A DNA stretch of 64,000 nt from Saccharothrix australiensis. GTDB taxonomy: Bacteria > Actinomycetota > Actinomycetes > Mycobacteriales > Pseudonocardiaceae. Below, piece by piece: positions 1-11,704 of the stretch. Positions within the stretch are counted from its first letter, which is position 1, and each line of letters begins with the position of its first letter. The position numbers were made by a program, and so were the translations under genes. The stretch is taken from contig NZ_RBXO01000001.1 in NCBI RefSeq assembly GCF_003634935.1, positions 6,659,501 through 6,723,500 of the forward strand, given 5' to 3'. The notes under the pieces were generated by a model. That model saw nothing but the letters and a program-made list of their open reading frames with translations. It did not search any database and had not been told where the DNA came from.

Positions 1-2389
<2,389 letters not shown>

Positions 2390-4633
2390 TCACTGCGCCG
2401 CGGAGTCGGCCGGCACCGCGTCCCCGGCCTGTTCCGGCGCGGCGGCGGTCGGCGCGGCGGCCTCGTCCTCGTCGACCAGGACCAGGCTGATCTTGCCGCG
2501 CTGGTCGATGTCGGCGATCTCCACGCGGAGCTTGTCGCCGACCTTGACGACGTCCTCGACCTTGCCGACGCGCTTGCCGTTGCCCAGCTTGGAGATGTGG
2601 ATCAGGCCGTCCTTGCCCGGCAGCAGCGAGACGAACGCGCCGAACGCCGCGGTCTTCACCACGGTGCCGAGGAACCGCTCGCCCACCTTCGGCAGCTGCG
2701 GGTTGGCGATGGCGTTGATCAGGCCGATCGCGGCCTCGGCCGACGGGCCGTCCGCCGCGCCGACGTAGATCGTGCCGTCGTCCTCGATGGAGATGTCGGC
2801 GCCGGTCTGCTCGGTGATCGAGTTGATCATCTTGCCCTTGGGCCCGATCACCTCGCCGATCTTGTCGGTCGGGATCTTCACCGACGTGACGCGCGGCGCG
2901 AACGGGCTCATCTCGTCCGGGCGGTCGATGGCCTCGGCCATGACCTCCAGGATGGTCAGGCGGGCGTCGCGGGCCTGGCCCAGCGCCGCGCCCAGCACCT
3001 CGGACGGGATGCCGTCGAGCTTGGTGTCGAGCTGGAGCGCGGTCACGAACTCCTTGGTGCCGGCGACCTTGAAGTCCATGTCGCCGAACGCGTCCTCCGC
3101 GCCGAGGATGTCGGTCAGCGCGACGTACTCCGTCTTGCCGTCGACCTCGTCGGACACCAGGCCCATCGCGATGCCCGACACCGGCGCCTTGAGCGGCACG
3201 CCCGCGTTGAGCAGCGACATGGTGGACGCGCAGACCGAGCCCATCGAGGTGGAGCCGTTGGAGCCCAGCGCCTCGGAGACCTGGCGGATCGCGTAGGGGA
3301 ACTCGTCGCGCTTGGGCAGCACGGGCACCAGGGCCCGCTCGGCCAGCGCGCCGTGGCCGATCTCGCGCCGCTTGGGCGAGCCGACGCGGCCGGTCTCACC
3401 GGTGGAGAACGGCGGGAAGTTGTAGTGGTGCAGGTAGCGCTTGTGCGTCTCCGGGGACAGCGAGTCGATCTGCTGCTCCATGCGCAGCATGTTCAGCGTG
3501 GTGACGCCCAGGATCTGGGTCTCGCCGCGCTCGAACAGCGCCGAGCCGTGCGCCCGCGGGATCAGCTCGACCTCGGCCGACAGCGACCGGATCTCGGTGA
3601 GGCCGCGGCCGTCGATGCGGACCTTGTCGCGCAGGATGCGCTGCCGCACCAGCTTCTTGGTCAGCGAGCGGAACGCCGCGCCGATCTCCTTCTCCCGGCC
3701 CTCGAACCGCTCGGCCAGGCCCTCCAGCACCGACGCCTTGACCTCGTCGATGCGGGACTCGCGCTCCTGCTTGCCCGCGATGGTCAGCGCCTGCGCCAGG
3801 TCGGCCGCGCCGGCCTCCTCGACGGCCGCGAACGCGTCGTCCTGGTAGGCCGGGTAGGTCGGGAACTCGGCGGTCTCCTTCGCGGCGCGCGCCGCGAGCT
3901 CGGCCTGCGCGTCGCACAGCACCTTGATGAACGGCTTGGCCGCCTCCAGGCCCGCCGCCACGACCTCCTCGGTCGGCGCCTGCGCGCCCTCGGCGACCAG
4001 GTCGACGACCTGCTCGGTCGCCTCGGCCTCGACCATCATGATGGCGACGTCGTCACCGACCACCCGGCCGGCGACGACCATGTCGAACACGGCCTTCTCC
4101 AGCTGCTCGTGGGTGGGGAACGCCACCCACTGGCCCTCGACCAGCGCCACCCGGACGCCGCCGATGGGGCCGGAGAACGGCAGGCCGGCGAGCTGCGTGG
4201 ACGCGGACGCGGCGTTGATGGCCACGACGTCGTACAGGTCGGCGGGGTTCAGGCTCATCACCGTGATGACGACCTGGATCTCGTTGCGCAGACCGTCCAC
4301 GAAGGACGGGCGCAGCGGCCGGTCGATCAGGCGGCAGGTCAGGATCGCGTCGGTCGACGGGCGACCCTCGCGGCGGAAGAACGAGCCGGGGATGCGGCCC
4401 GCGGCGTACATGCGCTCCTCGACGTCCACCGTGAGGGGGAAGAAGTCGAAGTGCTCCTTGGGGTGCTTCGACGCCGTCGTCGCCGACAGCAGCATCGTCT
4501 CGTCGTCCAGGTAGGCGACGACCGAGCCGGCCGCCTGGCGGGCCAGCCGGCCCGTCTCGAAGCGGATGGTGCGCGTGCCGAACCGACCGTTGTCGATCAC
4601 GGCCGAAGTCTCGTGGACCTCGAGTTCCGTCAT
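2390..4633 (-). CDS. pnp: Polyribonucleotide nucleotidyltransferase / guanosine pentaphosphate synthase
   Basis: PNPase degrades RNA phosphorolytically from the 3' end and in actinomycetes can also add 3' tails and make pppGpp. The 747 residues contain the duplicated RNase PH fold (RRFxxREGRPS-type segment near residue 85; second core around 340-560). A KH domain with IGPKGKMIN follows near 600, then a C-terminal S1 domain (about 650-725) and an acidic, Ala-rich tail. The ATG start has a weak leader. It follows rpsO after 230 bases containing a long hairpin, the classic rpsO-pnp arrangement, and leads directly into the M16 peptidase gene. Confidence 0.97.
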   Translation of the reverse strand: MTELEVHETSAVIDNGRFGTRTIRFETGRLARQAAGSVVAYLDDETMLLSATTASKHPKEHFDFFPLTVDVEERMYAAGRIPGSFFRREGRPSTDAILTCRLIDRPLRPSFVDGLRNEIQVVITVMSLNPADLYDVVAINAASASTQLAGLPFSGPIGGVRVALVEGQWVAFPTHEQLEKAVFDMVVAGRVVGDDVAIMMVEAEATEQVVDLVAEGAQAPTEEVVAAGLEAAKPFIKVLCDAQAELAARAAKETAEFPTYPAYQDDAFAAVEEAGAADLAQALTIAGKQERESRIDEVKASVLEGLAERFEGREKEIGAAFRSLTKKLVRQRILRDKVRIDGRGLTEIRSLSAEVELIPRAHGSALFERGETQILGVTTLNMLRMEQQIDSLSPETHKRYLHHYNFPPFSTGETGRVGSPKRREIGHGALAERALVPVLPKRDEFPYAIRQVSEALGSNGSTSMGSVCASTMSLLNAGVPLKAPVSGIAMGLVSDEVDGKTEYVALTDILGAEDAFGDMDFKVAGTKEFVTALQLDTKLDGIPSEVLGAALGQARDARLTILEVMAEAIDRPDEMSPFAPRVTSVKIPTDKIGEVIGPKGKMINSITEQTGADISIEDDGTIYVGAADGPSAEAAIGLINAIANPQLPKVGERFLGTVVKTAAFGAFVSLLPGKDGLIHISKLGNGKRVGKVEDVVKVGDKLRVEIADIDQRGKISLVLVDEDEAAAPTAAAPEQAGDAVPADSAAQ

Positions 4634-4821
4634 GTGTTCCTACTCCTCGTCACACGGGACGCCGCGGGTACGGGCGCGGGGTCGCGGTACGGACGAGGCC
4701 GGTCTTCGATCGAAGTCCCCTGGGAGGCGAATCGGCCAGGGGGCCACTACCGAGGACCGGCGGACTGTCGTCCCGTTGCGCCGCGCGCGTGCGCGTCCCT
4801 CTTCTTTGTCGCGTTGCGTCG

Positions 4822-4861
4822 CGCCGAGGGGGAGCGACCGGCCGGTCACTCCCCCTCGGCG
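4822..4861 (-). terminator. Long hairpin in the rpsO-pnp intercistronic region
   Basis: A perfect 13-bp stem (4822-4834 with 4849-4861) begins four bases after the rpsO stop codon. Its 14-base loop is itself a nearly perfect palindrome (4836-4847). There is no U-tract on the minus strand. It could be a partial terminator, or an RNase processing site separating rpsO from pnp as in other bacteria (inference). Confidence 0.75.
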
Positions 4862-4865
4862 GCTG

Positions 4866-5135
4866 TCACCTGCGCAGGCCCAGTCGCGAGATGAGCGACC
4901 GGTAGCGCTGGATGTCCACCTTCTGGAGGTAGTTGAGCAGCCGGCGGCGACGGCCGACCAGCAGCAGCAGGCCACGACGCGAGTGGTGGTCGTGCTTGTG
5001 CTGCTTCAGGTGCTCGGTCAGGTCCGCGATCCGCTTGCTCAGCAGCGCGACCTGCGCCTCGGCCGAACCGGTGTCCGTGTCGTGGACGCCGTACTCGGCG
5101 AGGATGGTCTTCTTTTCCTGGGTGGTCAGTGCCAC
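4866..5135 (-). CDS. rpsO: 30S ribosomal protein S15
   Basis: The 89-residue protein is the usual S15 length, with the family sequence [15 protein letters not shown] at the N-terminus and the 16S rRNA-binding [20 protein letters not shown] region in the middle. Translation starts at GTG; a GAGGAG element lies about 10 bases upstream. It binds 16S rRNA in the platform of the small subunit. It lies upstream of pnp in the same orientation, separated by a strong hairpin. Confidence 0.98.
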   Translation of the reverse strand: MALTTQEKKTILAEYGVHDTDTGSAEAQVALLSKRIADLTEHLKQHKHDHHSRRGLLLLVGRRRRLLNYLQKVDIQRYRSLISRLGLRR

Positions 5136-5260
5136 GTTCCCGCTACTCCTCGGTACCTCGGTGTGTGTTCCGTGCGGCCCCCGTCGCCGGGGGTAGCCGG
5201 TCATGGCCGCCACGGACCGCAGCCAGACCCAACTGTCGAGGCTACCAGTAGTCGCCGCGC

Positions 5261-5728
5261 TCAGTCGTTTGGCGTGGTCAAGGGCACCCGCTGGAGCACC
5301 TCGTACCCCCCGCCCGGCCGGCTGCGCACCAGCGCCACCTCCGCGACGGTCCACTCGCGACCGGTGAACTCCACGCGCGGCCAGCGCGGCCGGCGGTGGC
5401 GCGAGCGGGCGACCGTCAGGTGTGGACGCCAGTCCGGGTCCGCCCCCGCCGCCTCGGCCAGCGGGCGCAGCGGGCCCTCGACCCCGACCCACAGGACGCC
5501 GGGGAACGCGCCGCTGCCGGCCAGCCGCACGGTCGGCGCGGGCAGGCCGCGCAGCCCGTCGAGCAGCCCCGCGGGCTCCGCGTGGTCGCCGTGGAAGCGG
5601 AGCGTGACGTGCCAGCGCTCGGGGTCGCTCCACCTCAGGTCCGGGCGCGCGGCGCGCAGCGGGCGCAGGGCGCCTGCCAGCTCGGCGACCACCGGCCCCG
5701 GCGGGAAGACGCCCGTGAACAGCCTCAG
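5261..5728 (-). CDS. thpR: 2H phosphoesterase / RNA 2',3'-cyclic phosphodiesterase
   Basis: This belongs to the ThpR/LigT 2H family, which opens 2',3'-cyclic phosphates on RNA ends. The two catalytic HxT motifs are visible as HVTLRF (H40) and HLTVAR (H103). The family N-terminus (M)RLFTGVFPP is reached only if translation starts at a CTG (5728-5726) that shares bases with the TGA stop of the upstream HTH gene; no ATG/GTG/TTG fits in frame there. With this start the protein has 155 residues, slightly short for the family. The next in-frame start (GTG at PVVAE) would delete the first strand. Confidence 0.85.
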   Translation of the reverse strand: MRLFTGVFPPGPVVAELAGALRPLRAARPDLRWSDPERWHVTLRFHGDHAEPAGLLDGLRGLPAPTVRLAGSGAFPGVLWVGVEGPLRPLAEAAGADPDWRPHLTVARSRHRRPRWPRVEFTGREWTVAEVALVRSRPGGGYEVLQRVPLTTPND

Positions 5729-6210
5729 GGGACGCGGCCCTTGCCCGCGCGGCGCAGCAGGTCCGCCAGCGCCGGGAAGTCCTCGCGCAGCACGTCGGCC
5801 GCCTGGGACAGCTCGCGCTGGTCGGCGATGCGGCGCAGGAACGGGAACACCACGGCCTCGTCGTCCGCGCCGTTGACCGGCAGCGAGTCGCGGCTGACCG
5901 TGGGCTTGGACTCGCGCACCTCGTCCAGCGCCCGCTGGAGCGCGTCCGGCGCGCCGGTGGCCACGTCCGGGGTGAGGACCTTGCGCTCCAGCATGATCAT
6001 CCGGGCCAGCACGGACGGGTTGCCGATCTTCGCGCGGCGTCCGCTCATCACCTGGCTGAGCATGGGCGCGCTGATGCCCAGGACGTCCGCCAGCTGCGCC
6101 TGCGACACGTTGAAAGCGACCACCAACCGGCGCACCCGGTCCCCCAAGGGCTCCCCGTACCACTCGCGCTGCAACGCGAGGTTGCGCTGGACGATCTTGT
6201 GGTCCTCCAC
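5725..6210 (-). CDS. XRE-type helix-turn-helix DNA-binding protein
   Basis: The 161-residue protein has a Cro/C1-type HTH around residues 36-60 ([20 protein letters not shown]) preceded by a basic helix. The C-terminal half is helical with no recognised domain. I chose the GTG giving VEDHKIV, with a GAGAGG element upstream; a longer frame exists (to 6297) but crosses the ribF terminator. Similar proteins sit near ribF/truB in other actinobacteria; the target is unknown. Its stop overlaps the CTG start of thpR, so the two are likely co-translated. Confidence 0.85.
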   Translation of the reverse strand: MEDHKIVQRNLALQREWYGEPLGDRVRRLVVAFNVSQAQLADVLGISAPMLSQVMSGRRAKIGNPSVLARMIMLERKVLTPDVATGAPDALQRALDEVRESKPTVSRDSLPVNGADDEAVVFPFLRRIADQRELSQAADVLREDFPALADLLRRAGKGRVP

Positions 6211-6271
6211 CTTCGCCTCTCCCCTGCCCGGCCGACGTGACCGGCATCTTGCCAGGTAAGCAGCACCCGCA

Positions 6272-6304
6272 TGACGCGTTCCACCCAGCTGGTGCAACGC
6301 GTCA
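6272..6304 (-). terminator. Terminator of ribF
   Basis: A perfect 9-bp stem (6272-6280 with 6296-6304) has a further CACC/GGTG pair inside it. It overlaps the ribF stop codon and lies upstream of the HTH gene, so it probably separates the two transcription units. Confidence 0.65.
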
Positions 6305-7240
6305 CGCGCCGTCCGCCGGCAGGATGCCCCGCGTTTCCGCGACGTCCCGGCGCATCTGCTCCAGCAGCGCCTCGACGGTGTCGAACCGCTCCATGCCGCG
6401 CAGCCGGGCCACGAAGTCCAGGGCGACCCGCTGGCCGTAGAAGTCCTCGTCGACGTCGAGCACGAACGCCTCGACCCGCCGCTCCCGCCCGGAGAACGTC
6501 GGGTTGGTGCCGACGGACACGGCCGCCCTCAGCCGGCGCCCGTCGGAGTGCACGAACCAGCAGGCGTAGACGCCGTCGGCGGGCACCGCCGCGAACCGCG
6601 CGGTGGACAGGTTCGCCGTGGGGAAGCCCAGCTCCCGGCCCCGTCCGTCGCCGCGCACGACGATCCCCTCCAGCCGGTGCGGGCGGCCCAGCGCCTGCGC
6701 GGCGGCCCCCACGTCGCCGGCGTCGATGCACGCCCTGATGTAGGTGGACGAGTACGTCACCCCGTCGTCGGTCACCAGATCCGCCCCCTCGGTACCGAAC
6801 CCGAACCGCTGTCCCAACGCGCGCAGCAGGTCGACGTTGCCCGCGGCCCGGCTGCCGAACGTGAAGTTCTGGCCGACCACCACGGAGGCGACGTGCAGGC
6901 GCTCCACCAGCACCTCGTGCACGAACTCGGCGGCGGGCATCCGCGACAGCTCGACGGTGAACGGCAGGACGCAGAACACGTCCACGCCGAGGCGCTCCAC
7001 CAGTTCGGCGCGCCGCCGCAGGCTGGTCAGCTGGGCCGGGTGGCTGCCGGGCCGCACGACCTCCGACGGGTGCGGGTCGAACGTCATGACGACGGACGGG
7101 ACGTCCCTGGCGGAGGCCGACTCGACGGCCCGGCCGATGAGCGCCTGGTGCCCCCGGTGCACGCCGTCGAACACCCCGATCGTCACGACGCACCGACCCC
7201 AGCCACCGGGGAGGTGCTCCAACCCACGCCACCGCTGCAC
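6302..7240 (-). CDS. ribF: Bifunctional riboflavin kinase / FAD synthetase
   Basis: RibF phosphorylates riboflavin to FMN and adenylylates FMN to FAD. The 312-residue protein begins with the actinobacterial VQRWRGLEHLP segment. The FAD-synthetase nucleotidyl-transfer motif GVFDGVHRGH follows at about residues 22-31, with TFDPHP and YSSTYIR in the same domain. The riboflavin kinase domain comes next, with GRELGFPTANL near residue 205. The start is the GTG aligned with family N-termini. No FMN riboswitch is visible upstream. Confidence 0.96.
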   Translation of the reverse strand: MQRWRGLEHLPGGWGRCVVTIGVFDGVHRGHQALIGRAVESASARDVPSVVMTFDPHPSEVVRPGSHPAQLTSLRRRAELVERLGVDVFCVLPFTVELSRMPAAEFVHEVLVERLHVASVVVGQNFTFGSRAAGNVDLLRALGQRFGFGTEGADLVTDDGVTYSSTYIRACIDAGDVGAAAQALGRPHRLEGIVVRGDGRGRELGFPTANLSTARFAAVPADGVYACWFVHSDGRRLRAAVSVGTNPTFSGRERRVEAFVLDVDEDFYGQRVALDFVARLRGMERFDTVEALLEQMRRDVAETRGILPADGA

Positions 7241-7276
7241 GGTGAGCAGCCTACGTGGCCGGGAGAGGACCGGTCC

Positions 7277-7320
7277 CCGGCGGGCGAGGGGCCCGGCGGC
7301 GGCGCGCGGGCGCCCGCCGG
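7277..7320 (-). terminator. Hairpin between the small membrane protein gene and ribF
   Basis: A 10-bp GC-only stem (7277-7286 with 7311-7320) with a 24-base loop lies 44 bases downstream of the stop of the preceding minus-strand gene. No U-tract follows. Function as a terminator is inferred from position. Confidence 0.4.
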
Positions 7321-7363
7321 AACCGCGCGGCACGGCCGGTCCGGCGCGCCGCGGGCCCGCGCC

Positions 7364-7741
7364 TCACCGGCCCCGCTCGTGGCGGACGTCGCGGCCCGCC
7401 TGGTGGACGGTGCCGCCGTCGCGGGCGGTGGCGTTCTGGTTGACCGTCGACCCGGAGTCGATCGTCACGGAGCCCAGCGAGCCCGCCTGCACCACCCCGC
7501 CGTGCACCGTGCCGCTGACGATGTTGCGCACGTCCGCGGGCCGGTCCGGCGGGTGCTGCCGCTGCCGCTCGGAGCGCCGCGCCGCGAGGCCGACGCCGAC
7601 GCCCGCCGCGGTGAGCAGCACGACGCCGCCCCAGGTCCAGGGGTTGTCCCCGTGGTCGGTGGCCAGGTTGACCACGACCCCGGTGGCCGAGGCCACGACG
7701 CCGGCCGCGGTCGGCCACACCCATCTCGCCATGCCCACCAC
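7364..7741 (-). CDS. Two-helix membrane protein with amyloid-signalling-like C-terminus
   Basis: The predicted protein has about 125 residues. Residues 8-25 and 37-53 are hydrophobic segments around a short DHGDNPWTW loop, followed by a basic stretch. The soluble tail contains VSGTVHGGVVQAG (about residues 76-88) and, further on, GGTVHQAGRDV. Such N-x-V-x-G-x-V-x-G-x-V-V-Q-A-G patterns recur in actinobacteria and resemble the beta-arch motifs called bacterial amyloid signalling sequences (BASS), found on NLR-like proteins and their effectors. The assignment here is by eye. The start could be GTG 7741, GTG 7738 or ATG 7732; none has a convincing ribosome site. It sits seven bases after the truB stop, so it is probably in the truB transcript. 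Confidence 0.7.
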   Translation of the reverse strand: MVGMARWVWPTAAGVVASATGVVVNLATDHGDNPWTWGGVVLLTAAGVGVGLAARRSERQRQHPPDRPADVRNIVSGTVHGGVVQAGSLGSVTIDSGSTVNQNATARDGGTVHQAGRDVRHERGR

Positions 7742-7748
7742 GGTAGGG

Positions 7749-8645
7749 CTATCCGGCCGGCGTGAGAACCACCAGCGGCTTGGCGATCGGGCCCTCGTCC
7801 CTCGCCAGCGCCACCACGTGCCCGTCGGGGCCGAAGACGCCGTAGGTGCCGTCCAGGCCGCCCGCCGCCAGGCGCTGCCCGTGGGACAGGGCGACGGCCT
7901 CGCGGGGCGCGATCTCGCGGCGCGGGAACGCCTTCGCGACCGCCGCGTCCAGGTCCAGCGACAGGCCGGGCGACTCCTCCAGCCGCGCCAGCGTCCGCGC
8001 CACCCGCAGGTCGAACGGGCCGACGCGGGTGCGGCGCAGCGCCGCCAGGTGGCCGCCCACGCCGAGGTCCGCCCCCAGGTCGCGGGCCAGCGCCCGCACG
8101 TAGGTGCCGGACGAGCACTCCACCATCACGTCCAGCTCGGTGGCGTCGCCCTCGCGGCGGATCGACAGCACGTCGAACCGGTGCACCGTCACCGGCCGCG
8201 CCGGGATCTCCACCACCTCGCCGTCGCGGACCCGCGCGTAGGCGCGCTTGCCGCCGATCTTGACCGCGCTGACCGCGCTGGGCACCTGCTGGATGGGGCC
8301 GGTGAGCTTCGCCACGGCCGCCCGGATGGCGTCCTCGGGCACCCCGGAGGCGTCCGCGGTGGACAGCACCTCGCCCTCGGCGTCGTCGGTGGTGGTGGCC
8401 GAGCCGAGGCGGATGGTCGACAGGTACGCCTTGCTGTCCAGCGCCAGGTGGCCGAGCAGCTTCGTCGCCCGCTCCACGCCGAGCACCAGCACGCCGGTCG
8501 CCATCGGGTCGAGCGTGCCCGCGTGCCCGACCTTCCGGGTGCCGAGGATGCGGCGGACCCTCGCCACCACGTCGTGGGAAGTCATGCCGTCCGGTTTGTC
8601 GACGACGACGAGACCTGGCTGCACAGCGGAAGATGATGCGGACAC
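7749..8645 (-). CDS. truB: tRNA pseudouridine(55) synthase
   Basis: TruB converts U55 in the tRNA T-loop to pseudouridine. The 298-residue protein has the catalytic motif HAGTLDPMATG with the nucleophile Asp46, the KAYLSTIRLG strand, and the SSGTYVRALARDLG motif in the second half. The ATG start sits just after the MFS gene (11-base gap), suggesting read-through from the exporter genes. The C-terminal small domain is of PUA-like length. Confidence 0.96.
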   Translation of the reverse strand: MSASSSAVQPGLVVVDKPDGMTSHDVVARVRRILGTRKVGHAGTLDPMATGVLVLGVERATKLLGHLALDSKAYLSTIRLGSATTTDDAEGEVLSTADASGVPEDAIRAAVAKLTGPIQQVPSAVSAVKIGGKRAYARVRDGEVVEIPARPVTVHRFDVLSIRREGDATELDVMVECSSGTYVRALARDLGADLGVGGHLAALRRTRVGPFDLRVARTLARLEESPGLSLDLDAAVAKAFPRREIAPREAVALSHGQRLAAGGLDGTYGVFGPDGHVVALARDEGPIAKPLVVLTPAG

Positions 8646-8656
8646 GACCGGTCATC

Positions 8657-9976
8657 TTAAGCATCGGCCAGGACGTCCCACCGGCGGCGACGCAACTGCA
8701 CCGGCACGCGCTCCCCGCGCCGCTCGGCGGCGAACACCGCGGCCCGCGCCCGCCGCCACCACACGACCGTGCGCCACACACCCGCCACCAGCACGGCAAC
8801 CACGGCCAGGAAGGCGATCCGGTACGCCTGCGGCGCGTCCGCGCCGCGCGCCAGGTCGAGCACCACGCCGACCGCGAGGGCGTAGAACGTGATCGCCGCG
8901 AACCCGCCGACGTTCGCCACGCCGGTGGCCGTGCTCACGCGGTGCAGCGGGTTGTAGTCCCGCACCAGCGCGAACGCCACCCCCGACGCCGGGCCGCCGA
9001 CGGCGAGCACCCCGAACACCGCGTACAGCACGCCCGGCGGCAGCACCCCGCCCGGCCACCCCAGCAGCACCGCCCAGCACACCAGCGCCGCGGCGAGGTA
9101 GCAGCCGACGATCGGCATCCGCCACTCGGGACGGCGCGCCATCACCGCGCCGGACACCGGGCCGGCCACGATGCCCACCACGACCAGCAGGCTCAGCACC
9201 GCCGACGCCTCCGGCCGGCTCATGCCCTGCGCCTCGACCAGGTACGGGAAACCCCACAGCAGGCCCAGCAGCGCGGGCGTCGACATGCACGTGAAGTGCA
9301 CCCAGAACCCGAGCCGGGTGCTGGGTTCGCGCCACGCCGCCGAGACCCGCTTGGCGACCGTGCGCAGCGGCACGCTCTCCGGTGGCGGCGGCGGCACGCC
9401 GTCGGGCGCCTCCCGCACCCGCCAGGCGACGACCAGCGCGTAGCCGGCCGTCGCCGCGCCCGCGACGAGGAACGCCACCGTCCACCCGGCGCTCTGGAGC
9501 AGCAGCGTCAGCGGCAGCGTGGCCAGGAGGTTGCCCGCGCCGCCCAGCGCGGCGGACAGCGACATCACGACGGTGAACCGGCGCGGCGGGAAGTGCGCGG
9601 CGGCCAGGCGCAGCACGCTGACCCACGTCATGGCGTCGCCGACGCCGAGCACGGCCCGCGCCGCGAGCCCCACCGGGTACGAGGTCGCCAGCGCGAACAG
9701 CAGCTGGCCGACGCCCATCAGCAGCGCGGCGGCGGTGAGCACCCGGCGCGGCCCGAAGCGGTCCACCAGCAGGCCCGTCGGCACCTGCATCACCGCGTAC
9801 AGGCCGATCTGGAGCACGGTGAACGTGCCGAGCGCGGCGGGGCCGACGGCGAAGCGGTCGGCGGCTTCCAGCCCGGCGACGCCGAGCGACGTGCGGTGGA
9901 ACAGGGCGGCGACGTAGACGACGACGGCGGTTGACCAGACCAGCCACGCGCGTCGCGTGGCGCGATCGACCGGCAA
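8657..9976 (-). CDS. MFS transporter
   Basis: The 439-residue protein has twelve hydrophobic segments and the MFS motif-A-like GLLVDRFGPRR between helices 2 and 3. A Pro-rich loop lies in the central cytoplasmic region and a basic tail ends the protein. The N-terminus (AALFHRTSLGVAG) resembles nitrate/sugar-type MFS members, but the substrate cannot be assigned. Translation starts at TTG with a good GAGGAG ribosome site. A perfect 12-bp palindrome lies 56 bases upstream. Its stop is 11 bases before truB. Confidence 0.85.
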   Translation of the reverse strand: MPVDRATRRAWLVWSTAVVVYVAALFHRTSLGVAGLEAADRFAVGPAALGTFTVLQIGLYAVMQVPTGLLVDRFGPRRVLTAAALLMGVGQLLFALATSYPVGLAARAVLGVGDAMTWVSVLRLAAAHFPPRRFTVVMSLSAALGGAGNLLATLPLTLLLQSAGWTVAFLVAGAATAGYALVVAWRVREAPDGVPPPPPESVPLRTVAKRVSAAWREPSTRLGFWVHFTCMSTPALLGLLWGFPYLVEAQGMSRPEASAVLSLLVVVGIVAGPVSGAVMARRPEWRMPIVGCYLAAALVCWAVLLGWPGGVLPPGVLYAVFGVLAVGGPASGVAFALVRDYNPLHRVSTATGVANVGGFAAITFYALAVGVVLDLARGADAPQAYRIAFLAVVAVLVAGVWRTVVWWRRARAAVFAAERRGERVPVQLRRRRWDVLADA

Positions 9977-10032
9977 GGCGGGCTCCTCGGGTCTCCGTGC
10001 GGCGGCACTACCTCCACCGGAAACACTTGCCC

Positions 10033-10044
10033 ATTGTTAACAAT
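10033..10044. promoter_or_regulatory. Palindromic operator candidate ATTGTTAACAAT
   Basis: This is a perfect 12-bp palindrome in the short gap between the MATE gene and the MFS gene, AT-rich in a very GC-rich context. Position and symmetry suggest a dimeric repressor site controlling the MFS-truB unit. No regulator gene is adjacent. Confidence 0.45.
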
Positions 10045-10059
10045 TTCGGTAGGTGCGCC

Positions 10060-11358
10060 TCACCACACCGCGCCCACCCGCGCCCACCTGCCGGAACGCG
10101 TCCGCACCAGCAGCGTCGCCAAGCGCAGCGCCATGAACGCCGACAGCCCGGACCAGACGCCCACCAGCCCCCAGTCGAACGCCAGCGACGCCCACACCAG
10201 CGGCAGGAACCCGACCGCCGCCGCCAGCAGCGTGGCGCTGCGCAGGAACTTCGCGTCGCCCGCGCCGAGCAGCACACCGTCCAGCGCGAACACGACACCG
10301 GCGATCGGCTGCAACGCCACGAAGAACCACCACGCGTGCGGCACCTCGCCCAGCACCTGCGGGTCACCGGTGAACAGCGGCGGCACGACTCCCGACAGCG
10401 CGGCGAACACCGCGCCGAGCACGAGCCCGAACCCGAGGCCGTAACCGGTGACCTGCCACGCGAACCGCTTCGCCTCGTCCTGCCGGTGCGCGCCCAGCGC
10501 CTGCCCGACGATGGCCTGCGCGGCGATCGCCAGCGAGTCCAGCACCAGCGCCAGGAACGTCCACAGCTGGAGCACGATCTGGTGCGCGCCCACCGCGCCG
10601 ACCGACGTCCGGGCGGCCACCGACGCGGCCGAGACGAAGCACGCCTGGAACGCGAGGCTGCGCAGCACCAGGTCGCGGCCGAGCCCGAGCTGGGCCCGCA
10701 TCGCCGCCGGCCGCGGGCGCAGCGGCACGCCCTCGGCGAACAGCGCGCGGAAGAACAGGCACGCCGACACGACCTGCGCCACGACGTTCGCGACCGCGCT
10801 GCCTTCCAGCCCCCACCCGGCGACGTGCACCAGCAGCGGGCACAGCACGGCCGACAACCCGTTGCCGAACAACACGTAGCGCAACGGCCGAACCGTGTCC
10901 TCGACCCCGCGCATCCACCCGTTGCCGGCCATCGTCACCAGCACGAACGGAGCGCCGAACAACGCGATCCGCAGCCAGGAGACGGCCTCGGCGGCCACCT
11001 CGCCACCGGCCAGCACCCGCGCGGCGGGCGCGGCGAGCACCTGCCCCAACCCGATCACCAGCACACCGACGGCCAGGGCCAGCCAGGTCGCCTGGACGCC
11101 CTCCTGCACCGCGTCGGCCCGGCGGCCCGCGCCGAACAAGCGGGCGGCGCGCGCCGTCGTGCCGTAGGAGAGGAAGGTGAGCTGCGAGGCGACCTGTGTG
11201 AACAACACGCCGCCCAGCGCAAGCCCGGCCAACGGCAACGCGCCGAGGTGCCCGACGACGGCCGTGTCCACCAACACGTACAACGGCTCGGCGGCCAACA
11301 CACCCAACGCGGGCACGGCCAACCCCAGAACCCGCCGCGCGGGCACGCGCTCGCTCAC
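10060..11358 (-). CDS. MATE family efflux transporter (DinF-like)
   Basis: The 432-residue polytopic protein has the MATE architecture, two six-helix lobes, with family-like segments PLYVLVDTAVVGHLG near the N-terminus and GAGDAKFLR in the C-terminal lobe. These antiporters export cationic compounds. The GTG start (VSERVPARR) is supported by GGGAGGAG about six bases upstream. The position after the DHH-phosphoesterase gene matches dinF in mycobacteria. Here the two are separated by the 11.4-12.3 kb palindrome block, so it is probably transcribed independently. Confidence 0.9.
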   Translation of the reverse strand: MSERVPARRVLGLAVPALGVLAAEPLYVLVDTAVVGHLGALPLAGLALGGVLFTQVASQLTFLSYGTTARAARLFGAGRRADAVQEGVQATWLALAVGVLVIGLGQVLAAPAARVLAGGEVAAEAVSWLRIALFGAPFVLVTMAGNGWMRGVEDTVRPLRYVLFGNGLSAVLCPLLVHVAGWGLEGSAVANVVAQVVSACLFFRALFAEGVPLRPRPAAMRAQLGLGRDLVLRSLAFQACFVSAASVAARTSVGAVGAHQIVLQLWTFLALVLDSLAIAAQAIVGQALGAHRQDEAKRFAWQVTGYGLGFGLVLGAVFAALSGVVPPLFTGDPQVLGEVPHAWWFFVALQPIAGVVFALDGVLLGAGDAKFLRSATLLAAAVGFLPLVWASLAFDWGLVGVWSGLSAFMALRLATLLVRTRSGRWARVGAVW

Positions 11359-11550
11359 ACCCACTCCTCCCAGACGCCCGGAGCAAACCCCGAACCGTTC
11401 AGAGCAGCCCCCGATCCACCCTCTCACGGGCCACCGACAATTCCGGCATACGCTCAGGTCAGCCCCTGTGCGACCCAGCACACACCGACCCCACCCCGAC
11501 ACCCACCACCACTCGCCTTCACCGCCCCCGCCCCGACCACTCACCCACCC

Positions 11551-11667
11551 GACCGATCCACCCGACCGATCCACCCGACCGATCCACCCGACCGATCCAC
11601 CCGAGCGATCCACCCGAGCGATCCACCCGACCCACCGACCCGACCCACCGACCCGACCCACCGACCC
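11551..11667. repeat. 13-bp minisatellite
   Basis: There are nine tandem units: four of GACCGATCCACCC, two with one substitution (GAGCG...), and three of GACCCACCGACCC. The unit length is not a multiple of three, arguing against coding. It lies between the MATE promoter region and the palindrome block. From 11359 to 11550 I see no gene. Confidence 0.9.
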
Positions 11668-11704
11668 GGCCGCCTGACCCGGCCGCCCCAGGCACACCAC
11701 GGCC

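Noticed and set aside
7241-7363. FMN riboswitch upstream of ribF
   Set aside because: No RFN-element motifs are present; only a simple hairpin is seen.
11551-11667. Tandem repeat as a CRISPR array
   Set aside because: Units are contiguous 13-mers without spacers and there are no cas genes.
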